From NCBI RefSeq assembly GCF_947500255.1, contig NZ_CANMRL010000001.1:1364001-1428000 (forward strand): a stretch of DNA of 64,000 bases, written 5' to 3'. Below, in pieces: positions 25,438 to 35,118 of the stretch (the stretch's first letter is position 1; each line of letters begins with the position of its first letter). A model generated the notes under the pieces. The model did not search any database, was not told the DNA's origin, and worked only from the letters and a program-made list of their open reading frames with translations. This DNA comes from an uncultured Psychroserpens sp. (GTDB taxonomy: Bacteria > Bacteroidota > Bacteroidia > Flavobacteriales > Flavobacteriaceae). The position numbers and the translations under genes were made by a program.

Positions 25438-27480
25438 ATGAAAAAGAATTTTACTTTAAAATCAATTTTTGCAATACTCATGCTTTTATGTACTATTAGT
25501 AGTTATGCCCAAGAACGTACTTGTGGTATGGTTGAGTACATGGAAGAGCAAATGAAGGATCCCAAGTTTGTCAAGGAGTATGAAAAGAACCAAGCCATAT
25601 TTAAAGCTAGATTAGCAGAGGTTATGGCACAAGGAGAGTTTAGTCAACGTGGAGCCAGTGTTGTTATTCCAGTTGCCGTTCACTTTCCTAACGGTAATGA
25701 AGCAGACAGAGCTTGTTTAGAAGCACTGGCACAAAATCAAATAGATATATTAAATGCCGACTACGCTGGTACTAATGCAGATATTTCAAATTGGACTGCA
25801 GCCAGTGCATTTTATCCAGGTATAAGTACAGGTAATGCTAATATTTCTTTTTGTATTGCGGTATCCAATCATCCTATTGGTTTAGACCCAGAATTACTTG
25901 AAGGAAATCCAGCTGTAACTATTGGTTACAATTTTGGAGGAGGAAATAATGCCGATACTAACTGGGCAGGATATATGAATTTTGTAGTTCGACCAATTGG
26001 AGGAGGAACTTTAGGGTTTTCTCCATATCCAGGAAGTATTGCAGCTGGTCAAGCCGTAACTATGAATACATTTGCTTTTGGATCTGGAGCGGGTTGCCCT
26101 GGTTCTGGAGTTGTTCCTGATACCACTTTTGGTCTTGGGAGAACTGTAACGCATGAATTAGGTCACTTTTATAATTTAGATCACACTTGGGGAGGTGCTG
26201 GTGGTTGTGCTAATGATGATGGTATAGCAGATACACCAAATATAACAGGTCCAACTTATGGTTGTCCGGCTAACGGAAGTGAAGCTGGTTGTACGGCAAC
26301 GCCATCACTTACTATGAATTATATGGATTATGTAGATGATGCTTGTATGTATATGTTTAGTGCTGGTCAAACAACTACAGTAAGTACATATGTAAATAGT
26401 GTCTTATTAAGTCAACTTAAACCAGGTGTTTGTACACCTGCAGCACCTGGATTTAGTATAGTGGGAGCTAATAGTCCTATAAGTGATTGTTCTGGTGAAG
26501 ATGTTGTATTTATGATGAACTATAGTACGGTTCAAGATTTCTCTGAAACTGCAACTTTTTCAGTTTCTGGAAACCCAGCAGGTTCTAACGTAGTATTCAA
26601 TCCGACTTCTATGTCTACAGATGGAGTTTTTACAATGACTGTTGAGAATTTAGGTGGAGCTGCTTTAGGTGATTATACAATGACTGTTACTGGAACATCA
26701 GCAACTCAGACAAAAACTGCAGATGTTACATTATCTATTATTGACGATTTATGTCCTTCTTCAGGAAATACAACATATAACACAAGTAATGAAGGTGTTG
26801 TTTTTGGAACGATTAGTAATTTAAATACAGGAAAAAATACTGGTTATGACGACTATACAGCTACTTATGCTACTGATGTTAATAAAGAAGAATCATATGA
26901 CCTTACCGTTAATGTAAATACAGATGGAAACTTCCCTGTAGAGACTAGAGTATGGATTGACTGGAATCAAAACTGTAGTTTTGATGATCCAGGAGAAGAA
27001 TATGATTTAGGTTTTACAGCTAATGTAGCAAATGGACCATCTGGAGGATCTCCGTTATCTATTACAATTCCTAATACTGCTGCGACTGGATCTACAACAA
27101 TGCGTGTTGCAACTAAGTATGTGAATACAGATGATCCAGGGCTTCCAGAATCTTGTTTAACAAATTATGATGGAGAAACTGAAGATTATACACTTAATGT
27201 AATGGCTTCGTTATCTGTAGGAGAAAATGAATTCGAAAATTTTGCAATTTTCCCTAACCCTAATAAAGGAGAATTTACGATTAAGTTAAGTTCTTACTCT
27301 GGAAATGATATATCAGTTGATATATTTGATATTAGAGGACGCAGAATTTTTGATAATACGTACTCAAGTAATTCGAACTTTAATCAAGTTGTTAAACTAA
27401 ATGATGTACACTCTGGAGTTTATCTAGTGTCTATAAGTGATGGTGATAAGAAAACAACTAAAAAAATAATTGTGGAATAA
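25438..27480 (+). CDS. Secreted pappalysin-like (M43) zinc metalloprotease with GEVED and T9SS sorting domains
   Basis: A 680-residue exported protease with a signal peptide (SIFAILMLLCTISSYAQ). The zinc site is H239-E-L-G-H-F-Y-N-L-D-H249, followed by DTPN and by a Met-turn region LTMNYMDYVDDACMYMFSAGQ. Residues about 450-590 carry a GEVED-type domain (TRVWIDWNQNC, GEEYDLGF, GETEDYTLNV). The final 80 residues are a type A T9SS C-terminal signal (FAIFPNPNKGEFTIKLSS, GVYLVSISDGDKKTTKKIIVE). It would be secreted across the outer membrane by the type IX system and attached or released. A terminator follows at once. Confidence 0.9.
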   Translation: MKKNFTLKSIFAILMLLCTISSYAQERTCGMVEYMEEQMKDPKFVKEYEKNQAIFKARLAEVMAQGEFSQRGASVVIPVAVHFPNGNEADRACLEALAQNQIDILNADYAGTNADISNWTAASAFYPGISTGNANISFCIAVSNHPIGLDPELLEGNPAVTIGYNFGGGNNADTNWAGYMNFVVRPIGGGTLGFSPYPGSIAAGQAVTMNTFAFGSGAGCPGSGVVPDTTFGLGRTVTHELGHFYNLDHTWGGAGGCANDDGIADTPNITGPTYGCPANGSEAGCTATPSLTMNYMDYVDDACMYMFSAGQTTTVSTYVNSVLLSQLKPGVCTPAAPGFSIVGANSPISDCSGEDVVFMMNYSTVQDFSETATFSVSGNPAGSNVVFNPTSMSTDGVFTMTVENLGGAALGDYTMTVTGTSATQTKTADVTLSIIDDLCPSSGNTTYNTSNEGVVFGTISNLNTGKNTGYDDYTATYATDVNKEESYDLTVNVNTDGNFPVETRVWIDWNQNCSFDDPGEEYDLGFTANVANGPSGGSPLSITIPNTAATGSTTMRVATKYVNTDDPGLPESCLTNYDGETEDYTLNVMASLSVGENEFENFAIFPNPNKGEFTIKLSSYSGNDISVDIFDIRGRRIFDNTYSSNSNFNQVVKLNDVHSGVYLVSISDGDKKTTKKIIVE

Positions 27481-27501
27481 TACATATAGCCACATTAATT
27501 T

Positions 27502-27535
27502 AAAAAAAGAGAGACCTTATTGTCTCTCTTTTTTT
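27502..27535. terminator. Terminator after the M43-like protease gene
   Basis: A 14-bp stem, AAAAAAAGAGAGAC / GTCTCTCTTTTTTT, with a CTTATT loop, 22 bp after the stop codon. Confidence 0.9.
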
Positions 27536-27753
27536 ATTCTAATTATGTAATAGCTATTGTTAAGATTTAAACAACAAACGTATTTATTTTAATAAAAAAC
27601 CATCAAAATTTGATATAGTTGACATTTTCATTAATAATATGTTTAAATGACAAGGTTTTTTTTTAGGGTAAATTCAATATCAAATGTTTATAATAGTATA
27701 GACATATTAATCGTCATTTAATTAAAGTAGAATCAACCTTAAACCACTTTACC

Positions 27754-30543
27754 ATGAAAAAGACTACAACCCAAATTTTTATGTTTTTCTTCTTATTAAT
27801 TGTTACCTCCTCATTTGGACAAACTAGAGATTGGCAATCCATATCATCTGATAGGGCAATTAATAAAAGCGAACTGGAAACCTTAGATGAAGCACACTAT
27901 AACCTATTTCAATTAGATATTGAATCCTTTAAATCAAAATTGATTAATGCACCTTTAAGGCAAGTTTCAAACGGACAGTCAAATGCCTTTGTTCAATTTC
28001 CTGATGTTAAAGGAGAATTACAAAACTATCGCGTTGTTGAAACTCAAATATTCTCTTCGCAAGACAATGCAGACCAACATCCAAATATTAAAACTTACTT
28101 AGGTTCGAGAGTTGATGACCCATCTACAAGAGTGAGATTTAGTGTTACCCAATTAGGACTAAATGCTATGATTTCTCAGCCAGGTGAAGACACGTTTTTT
28201 ATTCAACCTGCGACAAAAGTGTCAAACGGACAATACCTTTTATATAGTAAAAACGCCAGAATTAATTCTTCTGAAACCTTTGAATGTTTAACAGTAGAAA
28301 TGGAGGCTTCAAATAGATCGGAAAATAATACGATTAACAGAGATGCTAACGATCAACTATTGAGAACATTTAGAATAGCGATTTCAGTTACTCAAGAGTA
28401 TACCAATTTTTGGGATGATGGAAATAATGCTAACGGAAATAATAGAGCAGATGCTCTAGCACAAGTAGTATCTACACTTAACAGAACAAATGAAGTTTTT
28501 GAAGTAGATATGGCCATTACTTTTGTGCTTGTCGATACTGCTGATGATCCAGCGATTGATCTCATCTACGCTCCAACATTTCCTGATCCTTATGGAGGAG
28601 ACTTAAATGGGGATTTACAAACTAATTTAACAGCAGTTGTAGGACCAGCAGATTATGATATTGGACACCTATTTGCTTTTGGAGGAAACAATGGTAACGC
28701 AGGATGTATAGGCTGTGTTTGTGATAATACGGTAAACCCTCCAGTAAGCGAAGGAAAGGGAAGTGGTTTTTCTTCTCATAGCTTTTTAGATAATGACGGC
28801 GGACCGTATATGGCCGATTTCTTTGACATAGATTATGTGCCTCATGAAATTGGACACCAAATGGGTGCACTTCATACACATTCTCAGGCAGATAATAATT
28901 CTGTGAATTTTGAACCGGGAAGTGGAACAACCATTATGGGTTATGCTGGAATTACTGGAGACAATAATGTACAAAATCATAGTGACCCGTATTTCCATTA
29001 TGGAAGTATCAATCAAATTTTAAATAATGTGGCTACAGCTCCTAATAATTGTGCTGTTACAACAGGTATTACTAATAATCCACCAGTTGCAGACGCTGGA
29101 CCAAATTATACAATTCCTAATGGTACGGCATTTATTTTAAAAGGTGCTGCGACCGATCCAGATGGAACAGATGCATTAACTTACACTTGGGAACAAATAA
29201 ATGATGGGTATACAACCAGAAACGATTTTGCGCCAACGCTAACAACTGGACCACTATGGAGATCTAGACCACCTAGTACATCTCCAGATAGATACATGCC
29301 TGTATTTGAACGTGTTTTAAACGGACAATTAACTGAATCAAATCCTTTATTATCTTCAAATAATACGACTTGGGAAACAGTCTCGACTGTTGGAAGAGGT
29401 TTAACTTTTGCTTTAACGGTAAGAGATCGCTCCGAAGCTGGAGGTGTAAATCAAATGCCACAAAGTGACTTTGATACGATGAATGTAACTGTTAGTGGTA
29501 CTGCAGGACCATTTGCTGTAACATCTCAAGATAGTGGAGCGCTTTGGACTAGTGGTACGGCTGAAATGATTACTTGGAATGTAGCTGGGACAACTGCTAA
29601 CGGAATTAATACGTCAAATGTAAATATTCTATTATCGACAGATGGGGGACAAAATTTTGATACTGTTCTAGCATCTAATACACCTAATGATGGATCTGAA
29701 ATGATTACAGTGCCTAATGTGCCAGCACCTTATTGTAGAATTATGATTGAAGCGGTAGGAAATATTTATTATGCCGTTAATAGTGCTGAGTTCCCATTAG
29801 ATTATCAGGTGACTACAACCTGTACACAATACGCGTCGGGTAATATTGCTTTAGCAATTCCTGATGGTACAGGAGCTAACCAACCTGGAGCTGCAATAAC
29901 TAATACTATAAATATTCCTGATGCAGGTTCTATTGGAGAAGTTAGAGTAAATGTAGACGCTTCTCATACTTGGATTGGTGATTTAGTTGTTGATGTCATC
30001 CATCCTAATGGAACTGCTGTAAATACGGTTTGGAACAGAACATGTAATGGGTCAAGGCAAACAGATTTTGATGTGATTTTTGAAGATGGAGCACCAGCCG
30101 TAGCTTGTGCATCACCAACGACAGGAACGTATAGTCCTTCATCACCATTAAGTGTTTTCTCTGGATTGGATAGTGCAGGTGATTGGACTATTGAAATTCA
30201 AGACTTTTTCAATGCTGATACAGGTACACTAAATGATTGGTATATTGAAATTTGCTCTACTACAGAGACTCCTTTAAGTGTTGACGAGTTTGGTGTTAAT
30301 GACTTTGTCATCTATCCTAATCCGAATAATGGAGAGTTTACGATCAAATTAAATTCGTCATCTAATAAAGATATCAATGTGAATATAGTAGATATTAGAG
30401 GAAGACAAATTTTTAACAATGCATATGAAAACAACTCAGACTTTAATCAAGTGGTAACACTTAATAACATACAGTCTGGAATCTATCTTGTTACTGTAAA
30501 TGATGGCGATAGAAAAGCAACAAAAAAGATAGTTATTGAATAA
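27754..30543 (+). CDS. Secreted reprolysin-like zinc metalloprotease with P-domain and T9SS sorting domain
   Basis: A 929-residue exported protease. There is a signal peptide (IFMFFFLLIVTSSFGQ), a propeptide-like region (about 20-190), and a reprolysin-type catalytic domain with H364-E-I-G-H-Q-M-G-A-L-H374 and IMGYAG as Met-turn. Next come a P/Homo B domain (about 690-845: NIPDAGSIGEVRVNVDASHTWIGDLVVDVIHPNG, WTIEIQDFFNADTGTLNDW) and a type A T9SS tail (VIYPNPNNGEFTIKLNS, KKIVIE). It is probably made as a zymogen. The tail is a close paralogue of that on the preceding protease. Confidence 0.9.
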   Translation: MKKTTTQIFMFFFLLIVTSSFGQTRDWQSISSDRAINKSELETLDEAHYNLFQLDIESFKSKLINAPLRQVSNGQSNAFVQFPDVKGELQNYRVVETQIFSSQDNADQHPNIKTYLGSRVDDPSTRVRFSVTQLGLNAMISQPGEDTFFIQPATKVSNGQYLLYSKNARINSSETFECLTVEMEASNRSENNTINRDANDQLLRTFRIAISVTQEYTNFWDDGNNANGNNRADALAQVVSTLNRTNEVFEVDMAITFVLVDTADDPAIDLIYAPTFPDPYGGDLNGDLQTNLTAVVGPADYDIGHLFAFGGNNGNAGCIGCVCDNTVNPPVSEGKGSGFSSHSFLDNDGGPYMADFFDIDYVPHEIGHQMGALHTHSQADNNSVNFEPGSGTTIMGYAGITGDNNVQNHSDPYFHYGSINQILNNVATAPNNCAVTTGITNNPPVADAGPNYTIPNGTAFILKGAATDPDGTDALTYTWEQINDGYTTRNDFAPTLTTGPLWRSRPPSTSPDRYMPVFERVLNGQLTESNPLLSSNNTTWETVSTVGRGLTFALTVRDRSEAGGVNQMPQSDFDTMNVTVSGTAGPFAVTSQDSGALWTSGTAEMITWNVAGTTANGINTSNVNILLSTDGGQNFDTVLASNTPNDGSEMITVPNVPAPYCRIMIEAVGNIYYAVNSAEFPLDYQVTTTCTQYASGNIALAIPDGTGANQPGAAITNTINIPDAGSIGEVRVNVDASHTWIGDLVVDVIHPNGTAVNTVWNRTCNGSRQTDFDVIFEDGAPAVACASPTTGTYSPSSPLSVFSGLDSAGDWTIEIQDFFNADTGTLNDWYIEICSTTETPLSVDEFGVNDFVIYPNPNNGEFTIKLNSSSNKDINVNIVDIRGRQIFNNAYENNSDFNQVVTLNNIQSGIYLVTVNDGDRKATKKIVIE

Positions 30544-30561
30544 TAAACAAAGACTATAAAT

Positions 30562-30593
30562 AAAAAAAGCGAGGTATTCACCTCGCTTTTTTT
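30562..30593. terminator. Bidirectional terminator between the reprolysin-like gene and pth
   Basis: GCGAGGT-ATTC-ACCTCGC (7-bp GC-rich stem) is flanked by seven A and seven T residues. It overlaps the pth stop codon and serves both convergent genes. Confidence 0.9.
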
Positions 30594-31158
30594 ATTTACC
30601 ATTAAAGGTGTTCATCGTATTACTAACACCTGCAGTACCAAATGACTTTATAAGTTCAATTGACTTTTCAAGACGTTCAGGAAGTTTTTCAGATTCTTCA
30701 TCAGTCCATTCGCCTAAAACATAATCGACTTGCCTGCCTTTACTAAATTCGTCACTAATACCAAATCTGAATCTATTATACTTACTGGTTTGTAACACAT
30801 TTTGTATATCTTTTAAGCCATTATGACCACCATCACTTCCTTTTGTTTTTAACCTCAGATTTCCGAAGGGAAGATTAAGATCATCGGTTACAACTAATAA
30901 GTTTTCTAATGGTACTTTTTCTTTGGTCAACCAGTACTTAACAGCTTTGCCACTTAGATTCATATAAGTACTAGGTTTAAGCAAAATGAAGGTTCTACCT
31001 TTAAACTTATAGGTAGTTAAATCTCCTAATTTTTGGGTTTCAAACTTAAGTCCTTCTTTTTCAGCAAGAGCATCTAAAATTTTAAAACCTATATTATGTC
31101 GAGTGTTGGCATATTTATCTCCAATATTGCCTAGTCCAGCGATGAGAAATTTTTTCAT
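30592..31158 (-). CDS. pth: Peptidyl-tRNA hydrolase
   Basis: Frees tRNA from prematurely released peptidyl-tRNA. The 188-residue protein has FLIAGLGNIGDKYANTRHNIGF (catalytic His in TRHNIG), LLKPSTYMNLSGKAV, TDDLNLPFGNLRLKTKGSDGGHNGLKDIQ and FRFGISDEFSKGRQVDYVLGEW. All conserved blocks are present. It lies after the rplY terminator, so it may have its own promoter, which I could not identify clearly. Confidence 0.96.
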   Translation of the reverse strand: MKKFLIAGLGNIGDKYANTRHNIGFKILDALAEKEGLKFETQKLGDLTTYKFKGRTFILLKPSTYMNLSGKAVKYWLTKEKVPLENLLVVTDDLNLPFGNLRLKTKGSDGGHNGLKDIQNVLQTSKYNRFRFGISDEFSKGRQVDYVLGEWTDEESEKLPERLEKSIELIKSFGTAGVSNTMNTFNGK

Positions 31159-31254
31159 AGGATCTGTGTCTTCAACATCTTTGGTTGTCGAATTCCATTT
31201 AAATAAATTACGTATAAACTTCCAGATAATTGACGTGTGTTTTTTTGTAAAAAT

Positions 31255-31285
31255 AAAAAAGCATTCTAAATAAATAGAATGCTTT
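31255..31285 (-). terminator. Terminator after rplY
   Basis: AAGCATTCTA-(6 nt)-TAGAATGCTT is a 10-bp perfect stem; on the minus strand it is followed by TTTTTTATTTTT. Confidence 0.85.
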
Positions 31286-31310
31286 ATATAATTATAGAAA
31301 AATAGATGTT

Positions 31311-31970
31311 CTATTCTTGAGCTGGTGCTTCAACTGCTGGAGCGTCTCCTCCTTCAGTTGCTGCTGCAGTTCCTTCTGCTCCTTCTTCTAATTCTTCATC
31401 TTCATCTTCATCTTCAACAATAGCAGTTCTAGCTGTCTTAATTTGAACAACAACTGTATTGTCAGAGTGTAATAAAGAATAACCTTCACCTGCTAATGCT
31501 GTAACATATAGCTTGTTACCAATTTTAAGTGGTGTGATATCTGCTTCTAAGAAATCAGGTAAATTTTTAGGTAGAGCTTTCACTCTTAATTTACGTCTGT
31601 TTCTACGAAGAACACCTCCATTTAAAACACCTTTAGATGTTCCGATAACGTGTACTGGAATATCCATAGCAATTTCTTTGTCTTCGAATAAACGATAGAA
31701 ATCTACGTGTAAGATTCTATCTGTTACTGGGTGAAACTGGATGTCCTGTAAAACAGCATCATAAGTTTCGCCATTGTCTAAGGCAATCACAACTGTATGC
31801 GCATTTGGCGTGTATACAAGTTTAGAGAAAGCCAGTTCTGGTGCAGAGAAATGCACGTTTTGGTCTCCTCCGTATAATACGCAAGGAACCTGACCAGCAT
31901 TACGTAGGGCTTTCGTTGCCTTCTTGCCCACGCTTTCTCTTTGAGATCCATTGATTGTAATTGATTTCAT
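31311..31970 (-). CDS. rplY: 50S ribosomal protein L25, long (Ctc/TL5) form
   Basis: Binds 5S rRNA. The 219-residue protein has the L25 domain (about 1-92: [33 protein letters not shown]) and the C-terminal TL5 beta domain (about 95-185). It ends in an acidic and alanine-rich tail ([16 protein letters not shown]). The long form is normal for Bacteroidota. It lies 25 bp after prs, a widely conserved neighbour, so the two form one operon. Confidence 0.95.
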   Translation of the reverse strand: MKSITINGSQRESVGKKATKALRNAGQVPCVLYGGDQNVHFSAPELAFSKLVYTPNAHTVVIALDNGETYDAVLQDIQFHPVTDRILHVDFYRLFEDKEIAMDIPVHVIGTSKGVLNGGVLRRNRRKLRVKALPKNLPDFLEADITPLKIGNKLYVTALAGEGYSLLHSDNTVVVQIKTARTAIVEDEDEDEELEEGAEGTAAATEGGDAPAVEAPAQE

Positions 31971-31995
31971 TTTCTGTGTTTATATTAATATTAAA

Positions 31996-32937
31996 TTACA
32001 TTAAAAATTTAGAGCTAATCGATTTGTTGTAATGTACATTTTGCATTACTTCAGCAAATAAATCAGCACAGCTTAATACTCTAATTTTGTCACTTGTTTG
32101 CTTCAGAGGAATTGAATCTGTGATAATCAATTCCTGTAATTTAGAGTTTTCAATTCTGTTATAAGCATCTCCAGATAAAATAGGATGTGTACAAATAGCT
32201 CTTACACTAAGTGCTCCTTTTTCCATCATTAAATCTGCAGCTTTCGTTAATGTTCCAGCGGTATCTACCATATCATCTACCAAGACTACATTTTTACCTG
32301 TAACATCACCAATGAGTTCCATATGCGAAATCACATTTGCTTTTGCACGTTGTTTGTAACAAATAACCACATCGCTTTCTAAAGCCTTAGAATATGCATA
32401 AGCTCTTTTAGATCCTCCCATATCAGGAGAGGCAATAGTTAAATTGTCTAAAGCCAATGATTTTAAGTAAGGTAAAAATATGGTTGAGGCAAATAAATGG
32501 TCAACTGGTTTTTCAAAGAACCCTTGAATTTGATCGGCATGCAAATCCATAGTAATGATACGTGTTGCACCTGCAGCCTCTAACATTTTTGCTACTAACT
32601 TAGCAGCAATAGGAACTCTAGGTTTGTCTTTACGATCTTGTCTTGCCCATCCAAAATAAGGAAGTACTGCTGTAATATGTCTGGCCGATGCGCGCTTTGC
32701 AGCATCGATCATTAATAGCATTTCCATTAAATTTTCTGGACCAGGATGCGTAGAGCCAATAATAAAAATTCGTGTTCCTCTGATAGATTCTTCGTATGAT
32801 GGTTGAAATTCACCATCACTATACGTTGACGTAATTACATTACCCAAAGGCACACCAAAAGTCACCGCGATCTTCTCTGCGAGTTCTCTACTTTGTCCAC
32901 ATGCAAAAATTTTTGCTTCTGTTGTTACGTTTGGCAT
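31996..32937 (-). CDS. prs: Ribose-phosphate pyrophosphokinase
   Basis: Makes PRPP from ribose 5-phosphate and ATP for nucleotide, histidine and tryptophan synthesis. The 313-residue protein shows FACGQSRELAEKIA, YSDGEFQPSYEESIRGTRIFIIGSTHPGPENLMEMLLMIDA, YFGWARQDRKDKPR, MDLHADQIQGFF, and the PRPP loop VVLVDDMVDTAGTLTKAA. A TAAATTTG -7 box lies 50 bp upstream on its strand. Confidence 0.96.
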   Translation of the reverse strand: MPNVTTEAKIFACGQSRELAEKIAVTFGVPLGNVITSTYSDGEFQPSYEESIRGTRIFIIGSTHPGPENLMEMLLMIDAAKRASARHITAVLPYFGWARQDRKDKPRVPIAAKLVAKMLEAAGATRIITMDLHADQIQGFFEKPVDHLFASTIFLPYLKSLALDNLTIASPDMGGSKRAYAYSKALESDVVICYKQRAKANVISHMELIGDVTGKNVVLVDDMVDTAGTLTKAADLMMEKGALSVRAICTHPILSGDAYNRIENSKLQELIITDSIPLKQTSDKIRVLSCADLFAEVMQNVHYNKSISSKFLM

Positions 32938-32986
32938 TGGTAATGAATTATTTGTATTACTTACTACGCTTTATTTTAACGAGGTG

Positions 32987-32994
32987 CAAATTTA
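32987..32994 (-). promoter_or_regulatory. -7 box for prs-rplY
   Basis: On the minus strand TAAATTTG, an exact TAnnTTTG match, 50 bp before the prs ATG. No good -33 TTG was seen. Confidence 0.45.
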
Positions 32995-33038
32995 GGAATT
33001 TATTTGGACTGAAAAAGCATAAAACCTACTATTTTTAA

Positions 33039-33068
33039 TTGATTGTAATAAAATATTTTATAGTTTTG
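33039..33068 (+). promoter_or_regulatory. Promoter of tRNA-Leu
   Basis: TTG (33039-33041), 19 bp, TAGTTTTG (33061-33068): perfect consensus spacing, ending 12 bp before the tRNA 5' end. Confidence 0.75.
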
Positions 33069-33080
33069 CAGTCCAAAATT

Positions 33081-33162
33081 GCTCAAGTGGCGGAATTGGT
33101 AGACGCGCTGGATTCAAAATCCAGTGACTTCGGTCGTGTGGGTTCGATTCCCACCTTGAGTA
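33081..33162 (+). tRNA. tRNA-Leu (anticodon CAA)
   Basis: An 82-nt cloverleaf without encoded CCA. The acceptor stem is GCTCAAG/CTTGAGT (one G-U). The anticodon arm is CTGGA-TTCAAAA-TCCAG with anticodon CAA, reading UUG. A long variable arm (GTGACTTCGGTC) fits class II tRNA-Leu, and the T-arm is GTGGG-TTCGATT-CCCAC. It has its own promoter and terminator. Confidence 0.97.
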
Positions 33163-33163
33163 C

Positions 33164-33197
33164 AAAAGGCTTTAGCAGTAATGTTGAAGCCTTTTTT
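33164..33197 (+). terminator. Terminator of tRNA-Leu, shared with the caspase gene end
   Basis: AAAAGGCTT and AAGCCTTTT form a 9-bp stem around a 14-nt loop, followed by TT. It overlaps the stop of the convergent caspase-like gene. Confidence 0.7.
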
Positions 33198-35067
33198 AAT
33201 TCAACGAACCTTCATTCAATATAAGAAGAAGGAAATTGCGCTGAGGTTTTAAAGACTTTGTGTTTTTAGAGAATACCACATTCTCTGGAATATCATCTTT
33301 TAGCTTAAAAAAATCATAATTGAATACCGATTTATCTAAATTTAAATTCGGAAATACGGCACCACTTGATACATCTTTAGATTGTTTTTCTAAAACAATT
33401 AGTTTCTGTAAATTATTACCAAACGCAATATTTAAACTTGGTTTTTGTTTAGGTCTATTGCTCACGAAAAGCTCATCATTACGATAGACAGCATTTGGAT
33501 AGTCAACCGAAAAACTTGGAAACATATCTGCCACATTATAGAAATAGGAACTACTATTGCTAAATATGATTAGAGTGTTAGGGTTACTAGTATCAAAACC
33601 AAAATCTTTACTTAGTGCTTTATTCTTTAAATCTACAGTTCGAGTTTCCTTATCCATGAGATATAGATATTGTATATAGGAAGCATATATCAATCCGTAT
33701 TCTAAATCTTCTAAAGCCCTATTTTCTATAACCATACGATCTAATAGTTGAATGCTAAACAGCCCATTTTTTACAGTCAATTTAAAATCTGATGCTGGGT
33801 CTTTAAGCTCTTCAATAGACTTTATTTTTAACAAACTTTGTATGTGATTCTCATCTTTTTTTTGAATTGAAATTTTAAAGTTGTCAGTGAGATAGTTGAG
33901 TTGAATTGGAATAAAAATGGCATTATTCAACTCAGGTTTAGTCAGGTCATTAGAACAAACCGAATAGCTTTTTACTTCATTAGCATTCGTCACTTTTCCA
34001 TAGGCTAACACCTCGTCGTTTGCTCTATTTATGATTTTAAATAGCATCCCAGGAGCATAGCCATGAATTCTTCCGAAGGGAAGTGTGAGTAATTGTTTTG
34101 ATGTGGTTTTATAGCGTTTGTTAAAAAAAGACGTCAGAAAATAGGGATGACTAATACTTGAACTTGTAAAGATACTATGCTCGGTATGTCCAGTCATAAC
34201 AGGTTTTTGACTGAGATTTTTCTCTTGTACTGTCTTGTATTCCTCTTTAATATATTTAAAGAAATACTCATAAGACCAATTGTCTTCAGGGCGAACTTTT
34301 TTATAGGCAGCAGTCAATGCATAAGTAAGTGAACCCATGCTATCGCTATACTGCATATTGACTTGATTGGCTTGAGATCCAGATATAATAACAAAAGGCG
34401 CCAAATCTGTATCAGAGCTTAGGAGTTCTTTTAGTTCTTCGGTATCGTCTTTAGGGCTTTTCGTCGCTTCTTTAAAAATAAAATTCTCATGTGTGCCTCT
34501 CACTGGTGTGACATCATCTCCTTTGTCTGATGTTGCCGAGAAACAGGCATCGACACCCATAAATACATGACCAGTTTTAGATATGTTTTGTCTTATTTTT
34601 AAAATAATGGGTTGTAATTCGTCATCAATTAAATGAAGCTGGCCTTTATAATTATTTGGAGCATACTCTTGTGTTTTAGGCGTGTTATACAATACAAGCG
34701 CTTCGTCTAAGGCATCTAACGTTTCATCATTATTAGAATCACTAATCTGTTGTCCATGCGTTGCGAAATATAGAAATACAAATTCGGTGCTGTCATCTAG
34801 GGATTCTGAGAAACTATTTAATTGATTAAGGACATCGGCTTTTTTAGCTTCTTCATTGATAAGCGAGTGAATGTCTGAACTTTTAAATTGTAATGTATTG
34901 ATTAAAAAGGATTCTATATAATGTGCATCCTCTTCGCCCGAAATATTATCCCATCCCAAATTAGCGTCTTCATAATTACTCACACCAACAATGAACGCTT
35001 TTTTAGATTGCGAATGTATGGCATTGCAAATCAAGCAAATCGAAAAGATGAGCAATAACTTTTTCAT
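33196..35067 (-). CDS. Exported caspase-like (C14, metacaspase-type) cysteine protease
   Basis: A 623-residue protein with a signal peptide (KKLLLIFSICLICNAIHSQ). Residues 22-300 are a caspase-like domain: SKKAFIVGVSNYEDANLGWDNISGEEDA, catalytic H104 in FLYFATHGQQ, and catalytic C175 in VFMGVDACFSATS, so the dyad is intact. Residues about 310-623 form a beta-rich region of unknown type. Most bacterial caspase homologues are cytosolic; the export signal is notable. The gene is divergent from the broken gene at 35119, with a 51-bp shared promoter region. The target is unknown. Confidence 0.85.
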   Translation of the reverse strand: MKKLLLIFSICLICNAIHSQSKKAFIVGVSNYEDANLGWDNISGEEDAHYIESFLINTLQFKSSDIHSLINEEAKKADVLNQLNSFSESLDDSTEFVFLYFATHGQQISDSNNDETLDALDEALVLYNTPKTQEYAPNNYKGQLHLIDDELQPIILKIRQNISKTGHVFMGVDACFSATSDKGDDVTPVRGTHENFIFKEATKSPKDDTEELKELLSSDTDLAPFVIISGSQANQVNMQYSDSMGSLTYALTAAYKKVRPEDNWSYEYFFKYIKEEYKTVQEKNLSQKPVMTGHTEHSIFTSSSISHPYFLTSFFNKRYKTTSKQLLTLPFGRIHGYAPGMLFKIINRANDEVLAYGKVTNANEVKSYSVCSNDLTKPELNNAIFIPIQLNYLTDNFKISIQKKDENHIQSLLKIKSIEELKDPASDFKLTVKNGLFSIQLLDRMVIENRALEDLEYGLIYASYIQYLYLMDKETRTVDLKNKALSKDFGFDTSNPNTLIIFSNSSSYFYNVADMFPSFSVDYPNAVYRNDELFVSNRPKQKPSLNIAFGNNLQKLIVLEKQSKDVSSGAVFPNLNLDKSVFNYDFFKLKDDIPENVVFSKNTKSLKPQRNFLLLILNEGSLN

Positions 35068-35118
35068 TTAGGTTAATATTTATAACTTTAAAAATAACAA
35101 TAAAATTCTTACAAGATA

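Noticed and set aside
27643-27721. TTAAATGAC / GTCATTTAA inverted repeat upstream of the reprolysin-like gene
   Set aside because: Nine bp of AT-rich sequence with a 61-nt spacer is close to chance expectation here.
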